Positions 1 to 13,526 of a DNA stretch of 64,000 nucleotides are shown here, piece by piece. Origin of the DNA: Bacillota bacterium (GTDB lineage Bacteria; Bacillota; Clostridia; Christensenellales; Aristaeellaceae); the NCBI GenBank assembly GCA_023409955.1, contig JAEYQQ010000131.1:6168-70167 (forward strand), given 5' to 3'. Both the position numbers and the translations under genes were made by a program. Positions within the stretch are counted from its first letter, which is position 1; the number at the start of each line of letters is the position of its first letter. The notes beneath the pieces are model-generated. The model saw only the letters and a list, made by a program, of their open reading frames with translations, ran no database searches and was not told where the DNA came from.

Positions 1-571
1 TGATCACCAGAAATACCGCTGAGAATACCATACCGATGACGGTTTCTGCTCTGGAGATTTTGATATGATTCTTGGATGGCAGATTCGGCAGATCTTTTAT
101 CGACCATGCATGGCTTCCTTTGGCAGTTTGGAAGTATTCCGCCAGTCCAAAGCTCAGTGTTACCCATAAAAAACCATTGGTGATGGCGGAAAACAGTGCG
201 CTCAGTATCCCCGTGAAAGCGCTTGTAAGCCCCTGGCCAAAGGTTCCGCCTGCCGGAGCGTCCACCAAGGTGCCAAAAACGCTTAGAACAGAGAAGATGA
301 CTGCCAGCAGTGAGATGACTAGCTTTAAAATAGTCAGGTAATCGTCAAAGAGCGACGGAGAGATCAGATACCGGGGCTTTACCCTGTATTGCTCCGCCAG
401 CTTTCCCGGATCGCCCAGGGAGTTCAGCACACGTTCCACATCAGATGCCGTAGGGCTTTCTGGCAGCATATCGCTGATGTTTGCTTTTAGTTCACGTTCC
501 ACATCCGTACGGTTTTGCTCCGGCAGCCTGCGGATGACATCATAGACATAACGGTCAATCAAGAGATTCAT
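1..571 (-). CDS. HAAS-domain membrane protein (partial, C-terminus outside the window)
   Basis: The frame is open from an ATG at 571 to the left edge, giving about 190 residues. The N-terminus (MNLLIDRYVYDVIRRLPEQ, then a SLGDPGKLAEQYR stretch near residue 50) matches the HAAS/DUF1700-type helical domain that is normally encoded next to PadR regulators. It is followed by two or three hydrophobic segments (residues ~75-100, ~110-130 and ~175-190). The start codon lies inside the 3' end of the PadR gene (17-base overlap), so the two are cotranscribed and probably translationally coupled. In this family the pair forms a sensor/repressor unit with a membrane protein. The signal sensed cannot be read from the sequence. 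Confidence 0.8.
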   Translation of the reverse strand, partial: MNLLIDRYVYDVIRRLPEQNRTDVERELKANISDMLPESPTASDVERVLNSLGDPGKLAEQYRVKPRYLISPSLFDDYLTILKLVISLLAVIFSVLSVFGTLVDAPAGGTFGQGLTSAFTGILSALFSAITNGFLWVTLSFGLAEYFQTAKGSHAWSIKDLPNLPSKNHIKISRAETVIGMVFSAVFLVI

Positions 572-914
572 ACTCGTCCTCCTTCAAAAGGCCTTCCATT
601 TCTTCGCATATGCGCCGCCATTCGTTTTTTAGGGTTTCATACATTTCAAGCCCTTGCCTGCTAAGCAGATAGTATTTGCGCGGCCGGCTTTCTGCTGTGT
701 CCCATTTGCTTTCCAATAGCCCTTGGGCCTCCATTCGTCGAAGCAGTGGGTACAGTGTGCCAGGTTCAACGTTTGTTCGCTTTTTCTCCAACTGCTGTAA
801 AAGGGAATATCCATAGCATGGCTGCTTTAGCTGACTGAGTACTGCCAGGGTCAACGTGCCCCGGCGCATTTCCAAAAGAATGTTACTTAGCAACGCCGTA
901 TCATCCAAGTTCAT
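555..914 (-). CDS. PadR-family transcriptional repressor
   Basis: A protein of about 119 aa with the PadR winged helix: RRGTLTLAVLSQL at the N-terminus, the family motif YGYSLLQQLE, then EPGTLYPLLRRMEAQGLL and SRPRKYYLLSRQG. The frame stays open to 1100, but the extra N-terminus is hydrophobic and non-conserved, and a promoter lies inside it, so the start must be near 914. ATG 914 has GAGG only 2 bases upstream; TTG at 908 would sit 6 bases from AGGTGA and is an alternative. It overlaps the HAAS membrane gene downstream. A palindrome in its own promoter suggests autorepression. Confidence 0.88.
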   Translation of the reverse strand: MNLDDTALLSNILLEMRRGTLTLAVLSQLKQPCYGYSLLQQLEKKRTNVEPGTLYPLLRRMEAQGLLESKWDTAESRPRKYYLLSRQGLEMYETLKNEWRRICEEMEGLLKEDEYESLD

Positions 915-926
915 CACCTCAGATTC

Positions 927-956
927 ATTATAATGTGCGACGCACACTATTGTCAA
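927..956 (-). promoter_or_regulatory. padR promoter with embedded palindromic operator
   Basis: On the minus strand TTGACA (956-951) and TATAAT (932-927) are separated by 18 bases. The spacer holds the perfect 13-base palindrome TGTGCGTCGCACA (934-946). This placement would let a dimeric repressor block RNA polymerase. PadR itself is the obvious candidate. Confidence 0.8.
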
Positions 957-1128
957 CAATAAAATATAAAGAAAAAGCCAATATAATAGAAGTTCGAATA
1001 CGGCAGGCTTTGCGTATAGAAAATGGTGTTTATACGGCATGTGCAGCATAAACACCACTTCTGTATCAATTATCACCCGTATAGAGTGATATATCACCAC
1101 TTGGTTAAGGTTTTATGATGTATTTTAA

Positions 1129-1515
1129 TTATAAGTACACCACATGCGTTTGGGTATTGGGGAGACGGGAGTTCAGTATCCCTGCGATATCCCTGCGGGT
1201 ATTGCCTTCTGGTTTTCCTGATCCCAGGATGATATGTGCGGCATTTTGCTCCATGGCATATTGAATCAGGCGTTCTACAGGGTCGGGTGCTCTCAGTACG
1301 GCCATTTCTGCGCCGGCTTCACAGGAGAGGCCGTACAAATAATTCAAAGCATCGCTCTGGGTGGAGCCGCCCAGCAAAAGTGCACCGGCAGGTGCAACAT
1401 GGACTACCAGAAGCGGAGCGCAAAGTTCTTTGGCAAGGTCAACCCCTTTTTGAATGAGTCTGTCGCATGTTTTTTGGCCAGTCACGCAGACCAGCACAGG
1501 GCGTTCTTCATACAC
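1129..1515 (-). CDS. UspA-like universal stress protein domain
   Basis: A 128-aa single-domain protein. RPVLVCVTGQKTCDRLIQKG at the N-terminus resembles the Usp domain found in KdpD sensor kinases. The C-terminal AAHIILGSGKPEG is close to the ATP-binding GxxG loop of the Usp fold, but the classical GSxGxxxxxxxxGS is not intact. The start is GTG at 1515 with AAAGGAG 9 bases upstream. It lies 39 bases downstream of the membrane-protein gene at 1555-2028 on the same strand, so the two probably share a transcript. It may sense a nucleotide or stress; the ligand is unknown. Confidence 0.7.
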   Translation of the reverse strand: MYEERPVLVCVTGQKTCDRLIQKGVDLAKELCAPLLVVHVAPAGALLLGGSTQSDALNYLYGLSCEAGAEMAVLRAPDPVERLIQYAMEQNAAHIILGSGKPEGNTRRDIAGILNSRLPNTQTHVVYL

Positions 1516-1554
1516 GGAGATAGTCTCCTTTTCGCTGATAGAGCAGGTTGTGAC

Positions 1555-2028
1555 TTAATTGGCTTTGCGGAAGTCAGCTACTGCTTTATCATGAGATATG
1601 ACTGTGATTCTGTCACCTGGTACAAAAGGCGGTGTCCCCTTTTGCACATCGTAATAAAAGAGGCGGTCATCGGCATCGTCGTCTTTATCGCCAACATTGA
1701 TGCTCATGGGGTAGTATTCCACACCTTCACGAATGCAGGATTGCTCTGCGATCTCCCTCACGCGGCCGGTGGTTTCTCTGGTACGCCCTTGCAGCACATT
1801 TTTCAAATGACGGCCGTAGCTGACAACCGGGCTGATGAACATGCTATAACAAAAAATTGCCAGAGAACCGCCTAAGATGGTCAGCAAGATGGTCAGCCAT
1901 TGCAGCCTGATGGAAGGGAGCAGCGATATGACAATGCCCGCCAAGAAGAATACCAAGGGGATTGATAATGCAAGAACCCGCCGTTTAAGCTGTTGGTGAT
2001 TTTCTTCCCAGTTGCTTTGCTGATACAT
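1555..2028 (-). CDS. Two-TM membrane protein of unknown function
   Basis: A 157-aa protein. The N-terminal ~20 residues are polar, then come two membrane segments (LALSIPLVFFLAGIVISLL and LTILLTILGGSLAIFCYSM). A soluble C-terminal half follows, with a beta-rich look (RETTGRVREIAEQ, FVPGDRITVISHDKAVADF) that recalls small OB/NfeD-like domains, although I cannot assign it. It is the first gene of a probable two-gene unit with the Usp-like protein. I do not recognise a function. Confidence 0.65.
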   Translation of the reverse strand: MYQQSNWEENHQQLKRRVLALSIPLVFFLAGIVISLLPSIRLQWLTILLTILGGSLAIFCYSMFISPVVSYGRHLKNVLQGRTRETTGRVREIAEQSCIREGVEYYPMSINVGDKDDDADDRLFYYDVQKGTPPFVPGDRITVISHDKAVADFRKAN

Positions 2029-2200
2029 TGTTATTTCCTCCGTATGCTATGCTGAAAGACAGAGCATCATGCGCCCACCTATTATTTATACGTCAAAACC
2101 ATCTCCTTGTAAAGGGTTAATGTACAGCATGTCGGCAGACAAACATCATTTATGCAGAAAGCAGGTTCACCCATTCATGTGGAGGATGGCAGCCAGGCAT

Positions 2201-2230
2201 AAAAAACCCCCCGCTTTTGAAGGCGGGGGA
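2201..2230 (-). terminator. Rho-independent terminator after the oad-type genes
   Basis: On the minus strand the stem CCCCCGC / GCGGGGG has a loop of about 8 bases and is followed by six T. It lies 39 bases past the stop of the gamma-like gene. Confidence 0.9.
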
Positions 2231-2268
2231 TAACTTGTGCTTGGATGCAATTAGGTGATGGCTAAAGC

Positions 2269-2469
2269 CTATTCCTTGATACGCTGCATGATTTTGATCA
2301 CGACGAAGAAAATGCACAAAACCAAGAAAACGCCGGCAAGGCCCAGTACAGTGGTAGTCAACCCCTTGCCCAGCAGCGAATCGGCAAAAGCAGGTGCGGC
2401 AGATGCGGCAGGAGCAATAGCGCTTTCAGCCGCGGCGGATGCAAACAGCCATTTGAACATGATCGTCAA
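2269..2469 (-). CDS. OadG-like small subunit of a sodium-pump decarboxylase
   Basis: A 66-aa protein with an Ala-rich N-terminus and one C-terminal membrane helix: GKGLTTTVLGLAGVFLVLCI followed by FFVVIKIMQRI. The GL(T)xTxxGLxxVFxVL pattern is that of oxaloacetate/methylmalonyl-CoA decarboxylase gamma chains, which anchor and stabilise the complex. It follows the beta subunit after 25 bases and precedes a strong terminator. The long hydrophilic tail of classical OadG is missing, so this is a minimal version. No alpha (carboxyltransferase) or biotin-carrier gene is in the window. Confidence 0.75.
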   Translation of the reverse strand: MTIMFKWLFASAAAESAIAPAASAAPAFADSLLGKGLTTTVLGLAGVFLVLCIFFVVIKIMQRIKE

Positions 2470-2494
2470 ACCTTCTTTCTTGCGGCCTTGCAGA

Positions 2495-3682
2495 TTATTT
2501 CAAGAGCATGGAGACCAGGGTGATGACCATGCCGCCGGCAACAACTGAGCCTAGCTGGCCGGATACATTGGCGCTGATGGCCTGCATGAGGATAAAGTTG
2601 TAAGGATCGTCTTCCTTGGCCAATTTTTGAATAACCCTGGCGCTCATGGGGAAGGCGGAGATGCCGGCAGCGCCGATCATGGGATTGACCTTGTTTTTGC
2701 GGAACAGGTTGAGGAACTTGGCAAAGAGAACGCCGCCGGCGGTGTCAAAGACAAAGGCGAACAGACCCAGCGCCATGATGAGCAGCGTGTTCCACTGCAG
2801 GAAGTCGTTGGCTACCATGGTAGAACCAATGGTCAGGCCCAGCAGAATGGTTACCAGATTGGCCAATTCGTTCTGGGCGGTTTTGCTCAACCGCTCCAGC
2901 ACGCCGCAAACGCGAATGAGGTTACCAAACATCAGCGAGCCAATCAGCGGTGCACTCATGGGAACCAAAATGCCGGAAACCAAGGTAACAATAATGGGGA
3001 AGAGGATCAAAGCCAGCGAAGAGGCCTTCTCTTCCTTGTATTCCATGCGGATGGTGCGCTCCTTCTTGGTGGTGAGCGCCTTGATAACCGGGGGCTGAAT
3101 GATGGGAACCAAGGACATATAGCTGTAGGCGGCCACAGAGATGGGAGCAATGTATTTAGCTAATTGAAAATGGTTGGCTACATACAGTGTGGTAGGACCG
3201 TCTGCAGCGCCTATGATGCCGATAGCAGAGGCCAGCTTCATAATCATTTCAGGGGTTTCATTGGGGACAACGATGGGCAGCAGCAGCAAAGAGAGAAGGA
3301 AGGTGGCAAAGATGCCGAACTGTGCTGCAGCGCCGAAGAAGATCATGGAAGGATCCTTCAGCAGGGGGGTGAAATCTACCATTGCGCCGATGGCGATAAA
3401 AATCAGCAATGGGAAGAGTTCATTTTTGATGCCGGCGTTGAATAACACAGTAAGGAATCCATCCGGGCCCAGCACGGCAGGCAGTGCGGTTTCCATTACC
3501 GGAGGCAGATTGGCCAGGATGGCACCGAAGCCAATTGGCAGCAAAAGGGCTGGTTCATAATCCTTTTTGATTGCCAGATAAATCAATACGCCGGAAATGA
3601 GAAACATGACCAGCGTTCTCCAACCATCTGCCGTAAACAGGTAGATGACACCGGAAAATAACTCCCGTAGAAGATCTCCCAT
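2495..3682 (-). CDS. Sodium-translocating decarboxylase beta subunit (OadB/MmdB/GcdB family)
   Basis: A 395-aa polytopic membrane protein that couples decarboxylation of a carboxybiotin to Na+ export. The family's ion-pathway residues are present: Asp in the IGAADGPT segment, and the stretch NPMIGAAGISAFPMSARVI, whose Asn, Gly, Ser and Arg fall at the spacing of N373, G377, S382 and R389 of Klebsiella OadB. The start is ATG 3682 with GGGAGGA 8 bases upstream; the frame extends to 3844 but the extra N-terminus overlaps the promoter. The substrate (oxaloacetate, methylmalonyl-CoA, glutaconyl-CoA or malonate) depends on an alpha subunit encoded elsewhere. Confidence 0.93.
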   Translation of the reverse strand: MGDLLRELFSGVIYLFTADGWRTLVMFLISGVLIYLAIKKDYEPALLLPIGFGAILANLPPVMETALPAVLGPDGFLTVLFNAGIKNELFPLLIFIAIGAMVDFTPLLKDPSMIFFGAAAQFGIFATFLLSLLLLPIVVPNETPEMIMKLASAIGIIGAADGPTTLYVANHFQLAKYIAPISVAAYSYMSLVPIIQPPVIKALTTKKERTIRMEYKEEKASSLALILFPIIVTLVSGILVPMSAPLIGSLMFGNLIRVCGVLERLSKTAQNELANLVTILLGLTIGSTMVANDFLQWNTLLIMALGLFAFVFDTAGGVLFAKFLNLFRKNKVNPMIGAAGISAFPMSARVIQKLAKEDDPYNFILMQAISANVSGQLGSVVAGGMVITLVSMLLK

Positions 3683-3725
3683 AAGTGGTCCTCCCTTATA
3701 GCATTGACGTGCAAAAAGCTGCATT

Positions 3726-3754
3726 ATTATAGCATATGGAAGCAAAACTGTCAA
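3726..3754 (-). promoter_or_regulatory. Promoter of the decarboxylase beta/gamma operon
   Basis: A perfect consensus on the minus strand: TTGACA at 3754-3749 and TATAAT at 3731-3726 with a 17-base spacer. It implies strong expression of the sodium pump genes. Confidence 0.85.
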
Positions 3755-3805
3755 ACGAGCCGGGATGGGCATGGAGTTGAGCGAAGAGCCTTCCGAAATG
3801 AACAA

Positions 3806-3834
3806 TTGCATTTGCGACGGATGTATGTTATAAT
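3806..3834 (+). promoter_or_regulatory. Promoter of the CNNM/CorC-type gene
   Basis: TTGCAT (3806-3811) and TATAAT (3829-3834) are separated by 17 bases. The predicted start near 3841 leaves a leader of about 185 bases before the coding sequence. Confidence 0.75.
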
Positions 3835-3840
3835 CATTCA

Positions 3841-4026
3841 TCATTTGGGCATAGAGGTGTAAAACTTGGACGAACCTCCCAGTCCGGAAGGACGAACGTT
3901 TCTTTCAATCATTAGGGATACAAAGCGCAGTTGGACAAAACGCAGGCGTTGTTTTGTTGATGCGCTTTTTTCATGCACAAAAGAAATACAACCAACTTTT
4001 GTTGATAAGAGAAAGGGATTGAATTC
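3841..4026 (+). promoter_or_regulatory. Structured leader with internal terminator (candidate riboswitch or attenuator)
   Basis: Between the promoter and the CNNM gene the RNA can form GAGGT/ACCTC, a GTCC-GGAA-GGAC tetraloop hairpin, and two copies of GGACGAAC. These precede a complete intrinsic terminator at 3925-3971 (GCGCA / TGCGC enclosing ACAAAAC / GTTTTGT, then six T). A terminator between promoter and start codon implies conditional read-through. I do not recognise a named riboswitch class; it does not look like the M-box or yybP-ykoY consensus. Confidence 0.6.
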
Positions 4027-5310
4027 ATGGATCTGAGCGCTTTCCTGCTGGTGGCAGCCATTGTGCTGTGTACTTTGCTGTCTGCGTTTTTTACTGCTGC
4101 GCAAACTTCCTTGGAGGAAATGAACCGTTCCCGTTTGAAAAGCCTTGCCTTTGGGGGGAACATGCAGGCGGAAAAGGCCTATGCCATTGTTGAAAATCAT
4201 GAGAAGCTGCAGCCCATCATCCTGCTTGGAGGAAGGCTTACCTATATTCTGGCTATTTCCATCAGCGGTATGCTGCTGGATGGCGGTGTGTCAGGCGGTT
4301 CCTTTCTGCTGGCAATGGCTCTTGCAGCGGTGGCCATCAGCCTATTCAATGAAGCTGTTCCCAGGGCACTTGTCAAGGGCAGTCCGGAGGATTTCCTGAT
4401 GAAGATGGCAGGGCCACTGAAACTTGCGGTGAAAGTGCTGGCCCCCCTGGGCTTGCTGCATCGCATTTGGCTGCTGATGGCAGGCAGGATTGGCAAACCG
4501 GCAGAGGAGCCTTTGATGATTGAGGATGAGCTGATTACCATGGTGGATGAAGCTCAAAGCGATGGTGATATGGATGAGCATGAGGGTGAACTGATACGCT
4601 CTGCCATTGAGTTTACCGATCAGGACGCAAGGGATATACTGACGCCCAGGGTTGATGTGGTCGGCCTGGATGTGGAAAGCAGCATCGGTGAGGTTACAAA
4701 GGCCTTCCTGGAGCACGGCTATTCACGGCTACCGGTGTATAAAGAAACCATGGACAACATTGTTGGTATTCTGCATGAAAAGGATTTTTATGCTGCCACC
4801 CATGAAGGGAAAGACCGGGTGGAAGAGATGATGAAGCCGGCTCTGTTTGCGCCAGCTACACTGAAAATCACCAAGCTTTTACAGCTTTTGCAAAACAGTA
4901 AAAACCATATGGCTGTGATACTGGATGAGTTTGGCGGAACCGAAGGTATTGTGACCTTGGAGGATGTGCTGGAAGAGCTGGTTGGCGAAATTTATGATGA
5001 GCACGATGATGTGGCTGAATTTATTCAGCAGCAGGAGGACGGAAGCCTGCTGGTGGATGGCAGCGCCGACTTAAAGGAGTTGCTGGAGCTGCTGCATGTG
5101 GAAAAGGAATATGAGGCGGATACCGTTGGCGGCTGGGTGGCCGAAGAGATGGGCCAGATTCCCAAGGTGGGTGAGGGCTTTGAAATTACCGGCATACGGG
5201 TTCAGGCCACAAGGGTATGGAAGCGCAGGGTGACACAGGTTCGCATTGTATTGCCGGAGAATCCGCAAGATCAGCCCTCAACTTTGTTGGGCTATGAAAG
5301 AAATAATTGA
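4027..5310 (+). CDS. CNNM/CorC (TlyC-HlyC) family membrane transporter or modulator
   Basis: A 427-aa protein. The DUF21/CNNM membrane domain spans about residues 1-140, a CBS pair about 195-315 (DARDILTPRVDVVGLDV, then HGYSRLPVYKETMDNIVGI, and GTEGIVTLEDVLEELVGEIY at the end of the second), and a CorC_HlyC domain the last ~90 residues. CNNM relatives are tied to Mg2+/Co2+ export or homeostasis; the older 'hemolysin' label is not a biochemical claim. It is monocistronic, with a weak AAAGGG ribosome site and a terminator-containing leader that suggests metal or metabolite control. Confidence 0.9.
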   Translation: MDLSAFLLVAAIVLCTLLSAFFTAAQTSLEEMNRSRLKSLAFGGNMQAEKAYAIVENHEKLQPIILLGGRLTYILAISISGMLLDGGVSGGSFLLAMALAAVAISLFNEAVPRALVKGSPEDFLMKMAGPLKLAVKVLAPLGLLHRIWLLMAGRIGKPAEEPLMIEDELITMVDEAQSDGDMDEHEGELIRSAIEFTDQDARDILTPRVDVVGLDVESSIGEVTKAFLEHGYSRLPVYKETMDNIVGILHEKDFYAATHEGKDRVEEMMKPALFAPATLKITKLLQLLQNSKNHMAVILDEFGGTEGIVTLEDVLEELVGEIYDEHDDVAEFIQQQEDGSLLVDGSADLKELLELLHVEKEYEADTVGGWVAEEMGQIPKVGEGFEITGIRVQATRVWKRRVTQVRIVLPENPQDQPSTLLGYERNN

Positions 5311-5332
5311 CAGTTGGTCCATAGGCTTGTTC

Positions 5333-5361
5333 TTGTGACGAGGCAAAAAAAGTGCTATAAT
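5333..5361 (+). promoter_or_regulatory. Promoter of the exported DUF4352-like protein
   Basis: TTGTGA (5333-5338), a 17-base spacer and TATAAT (5356-5361). A leader of about 175 bases follows before the ATG at 5544, in which I see no clear terminator or riboswitch. Confidence 0.7.
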
Positions 5362-5543
5362 GTAGCGGGATTTTATCACCAATGATGCTGTACTTACACA
5401 GGCTTATCTTTGCATTTTGAATAGCAAATTCGTAAGTCTGATGAGTGGTGGGTGAAGGCTCATAAGCAGGTTTTATAATGGTTTTTCAAAGGGATATTTA
5501 TTGTTTATATAGTATTTCATATATATGTGAAAGGAGCCAATAT

Positions 5544-6815
5544 ATGAAAATAAGATATAAACTGTGCCGTACGCTTTTAACTGCCGCTGTTTTTCTGGCT
5601 GCCGTCATGCCTTTAACCGGCGCCACAGCCCAGCAGGCGGTCAGTACCGGCGCCCTTCAATACACTGTTACTGACTACGGCTATCTACCGGGGTTGCAAA
5701 CCATTGCACCTGGTGAGGGAAACCAATTTCTATCTGTTAACCTCATTGTGAAGACTGCAGATGAAACAGGTTCGGCTGTTAACCCGGAGCAGTATTTGCT
5801 GGCCTTGGACGACAGCGGCCGGGGGTATACGCCGTTGCTTTTTAACAGCAGTTCATCCTTTACGGCTTCCCTTGCTCCGGATGAGAGAGCGGTTCGTGCT
5901 TTGTTTGAGATTCCCAAGGCGGCGGCCAGCTACAAACTGGTAATAACTGATGAAAATGGCAGCATCGCAGGGGACATCAGCCTGGGCAGGAGTGCTGGGG
6001 CTGTGCTGGCTGTAAGCAGCCAAGAGCCAATTGTATTTCAGGCCGAGGGGTATGACGTGACGGTTTATGGTGTGACGCAAAGCCTGGGGGCCTATGGCGA
6101 AGACATGCAAAGCGGCATGAAGTATATCTGGATAGATGCCGCCATTACTGGCACAGGCACACAGGAAACACCGGCGAAAATCATATCACAATGGACACTT
6201 GGCAGTGGGTCTTCGTTGGTGGAAAATGTGGTTCCGGCCCGATCCAGCAACATGCTGGCGTTGATAAATGCAGGGTTTGGAGAGAAGATGCCTTTTGCCC
6301 GGGGATATGTATGCTTCCTGGTCCCCGATGATTTGACTAAGGTCAGCGAGCTGATGGCCGGGAAAATACTTGTGAGTCAAGCCATCCCTATCGGCGGAGC
6401 TGTCAAGGAGACAGGTTATGCCAAACCGAATGCCGATGGTGCATACCAGCAGGCAGGATGGAAGATCACCATCCATGATATGGAACTTGCCGATAAAGGA
6501 ACGCTTGCCGATCCGCCTGCCGGATATCAATATGTGATGGTGAACCTTACCGTTGCTAATCAAGGGACACAGAACCTGACGGTATCCAGCGAGTTGGCCT
6601 TTGCAATGACTGATGAAAGCGGGAATGAGCTGGCCCAGGCATGGTTTGCCGATCTAACGGAAACGCTGGATGCATCCCTGCTGCCAAGCGAATCGGTTTC
6701 CGGGAAAATTGCCTTCCTTCTGCCGGAAGGCGCAAAAGTTGGCGCATTACGGATACACTTAAATATGCTGGGAGAGCCGCTGCTGATTGATGCGGCCGAT
6801 TATTTGGCAGAGTAA
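5544..6815 (+). CDS. Exported protein with two DUF4352-like domains
   Basis: A 423-aa protein. A signal peptide covers residues 1-~27 (basic MKIRYKLCR, hydrophobic core, cleavage around ATA-QQ). Two Ig-like DUF4352/DUF5067-type domains can be seen: one around residues 35-130 (GNQFLSVNLIVKTADETGS) and one near 320-423 (GYQYVMVNLTVANQGTQNLT). No lipobox, anchor or catalytic motif. ATG 5544 is chosen because AAAGGAG precedes it by 7 bases and the upstream extension is not signal-like. It is followed after 13 bases by a 42-codon membrane peptide gene. Role unknown; such domains usually bind or stabilise cell-surface partners. Confidence 0.75.
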   Translation: MKIRYKLCRTLLTAAVFLAAVMPLTGATAQQAVSTGALQYTVTDYGYLPGLQTIAPGEGNQFLSVNLIVKTADETGSAVNPEQYLLALDDSGRGYTPLLFNSSSSFTASLAPDERAVRALFEIPKAAASYKLVITDENGSIAGDISLGRSAGAVLAVSSQEPIVFQAEGYDVTVYGVTQSLGAYGEDMQSGMKYIWIDAAITGTGTQETPAKIISQWTLGSGSSLVENVVPARSSNMLALINAGFGEKMPFARGYVCFLVPDDLTKVSELMAGKILVSQAIPIGGAVKETGYAKPNADGAYQQAGWKITIHDMELADKGTLADPPAGYQYVMVNLTVANQGTQNLTVSSELAFAMTDESGNELAQAWFADLTETLDASLLPSESVSGKIAFLLPEGAKVGALRIHLNMLGEPLLIDAADYLAE

Positions 6816-6828
6816 AGGAGAAGGTTTC

Positions 6829-6957
6829 ATGTCTGTTTCAAGCAAGAAGAAGGAATCCCGCAAGGTTCTTGTCGTTCGCATCGTTTGCCTGGTCTTGGTT
6901 GTATTGCTTGTATTGCCCATTCTTTTTTCCACAATTTTATCTGGCTTATACTGGTAA
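6829..6957 (+). CDS. 42-aa single-TM membrane peptide
   Basis: ATG 6829 is preceded by AAAGGAG (about 8 bases). The peptide starts with a basic segment (KKKESRK), continues with a Val/Leu-rich membrane helix (about residues 13-33) and ends in GLYW. It lies 13 bases behind the DUF4352-like gene and just before a bidirectional terminator, so it is the last gene of that operon. The positive-inside rule predicts N-in topology. Function unknown. Confidence 0.6.
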   Translation: MSVSSKKKESRKVLVVRIVCLVLVVLLVLPILFSTILSGLYW

Positions 6958-6990
6958 GGTGCAAGCCAATACATATAAGCGCATGAGAAA

Positions 6991-7035
6991 ACGAGGGAGC
7001 ATTTCTTACATGGAAGAATGCTCCCTCGTTTTATG
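6991..7035. terminator. Bidirectional terminator between the 42-aa gene and nifJ
   Basis: The stem ACGAGGGAGCATT / AATGCTCCCTCGT with a loop of about 14 bases is flanked by A-rich sequence on the left and TTTT on the right, so it can stop transcripts from both sides. Confidence 0.8.
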
Positions 7036-7048
7036 ATGGAGATAAGAA

Positions 7049-7073
7049 CAGAGCCGCCCAATGGGCGGCTCTG
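7049..7073 (-). terminator. Hairpin directly after nifJ
   Basis: A perfect 11-bp stem CAGAGCCGCCC / GGGCGGCTCTG with a 2-base centre (probably a 4-base loop) lies 24 bases past the nifJ stop. The following T-run is weak (TTCTT), so it may act together with the stronger hairpin at 6991-7035. Confidence 0.6.
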
Positions 7074-7096
7074 CTTAAGTGATGATTTAAATGGGC

Positions 7097-12981
<5,885 letters not shown>

Positions 12982-13034
12982 GTAAGGGAAGATTAGAGGC
13001 ACATTAGTTTTCCATTAATTTCTTTCGTTTTTCA

Positions 13035-13062
13035 TTGACAACTTATGGGTTTCCTGTATAAT
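13035..13062 (+). promoter_or_regulatory. Promoter of the FMN-binding/flavodoxin operon
   Basis: TTGACA (13035-13040), 16 bases, TATAAT (13057-13062), about 65 bases before the first ATG. Confidence 0.8.
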
Positions 13063-13127
13063 GGCCACGATATCGTATGAATCGCGGCTATTTTTTTGGC
13101 TGGCGCAAGTGCGCGGAGGGATAGGGC

Positions 13128-13523
13128 ATGAAAAGGTTTCTTAAAGCGGCGGCGATCTTTATTACAGCACTTGTGATACTCTTTGCGGGCTTTTTTGTGT
13201 ATTTAATGCAAGGGCTTGCGGCTAACAGCCAGCCAAATCTACAAGGAGCAACGGCAAATGGACTAAGAGATGGTGTTTATGATGGCGGGTATAACGCAGG
13301 ACGATTTACAAACAGGGTAACAGTAACTGTTTCCGACGGCAGAATAACGGATATTATCGTTGCTCAGGATGTTTTATTTCCGCAGGAGCATGTGACAAGA
13401 GCGTTATTTCAAAGAGTGGTGGATGCAAATTCTACGAAAGTTGACGTGGTTTCTGGTTCTACTATTACCAGTAATGCATATTTACAATCAATTGAAAATG
13501 CACTGATTAAGAAGGGGGATTGA
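13128..13523 (+). CDS. Membrane-anchored FMN-binding domain protein
   Basis: A 131-aa protein with an N-terminal membrane anchor (residues ~8-30, not followed by an obvious cleavage site) and an FMN_bind domain (DGVYDGGYNAGRFTNRVTV, then TDIIVAQDVLFP). The C-terminal VDVVSGSTITSNAY fits the D-x-x-S-G-x-T flavinylation motif, in which ApbE attaches FMN to the Thr. It therefore probably carries covalent FMN outside the membrane and takes part in electron transfer. No apbE gene is in the window. It is cotranscribed with the flavodoxin-like gene that starts 3 bases after its stop. Confidence 0.85.
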   Translation: MKRFLKAAAIFITALVILFAGFFVYLMQGLAANSQPNLQGATANGLRDGVYDGGYNAGRFTNRVTVTVSDGRITDIIVAQDVLFPQEHVTRALFQRVVDANSTKVDVVSGSTITSNAYLQSIENALIKKGD

Positions 13524-13526
13524 AAT

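Noticed and set aside
1234..1875. Plus-strand open frame opposite the Usp-like gene
   Set aside because: Covers two minus-strand genes with good ribosome sites; no domain seen.
3841..3925. Guanidine-II (mini-ykkC) riboswitch in the CNNM leader
   Set aside because: The duplicated GGACGAAC contains the ACGA loop sequence, but the second copy has no flanking stem, so the two-hairpin layout is not met.
5430..5470. Hammerhead ribozyme core near CTGATGAG
   Set aside because: The matching GAAA box and the three helices are not found nearby.
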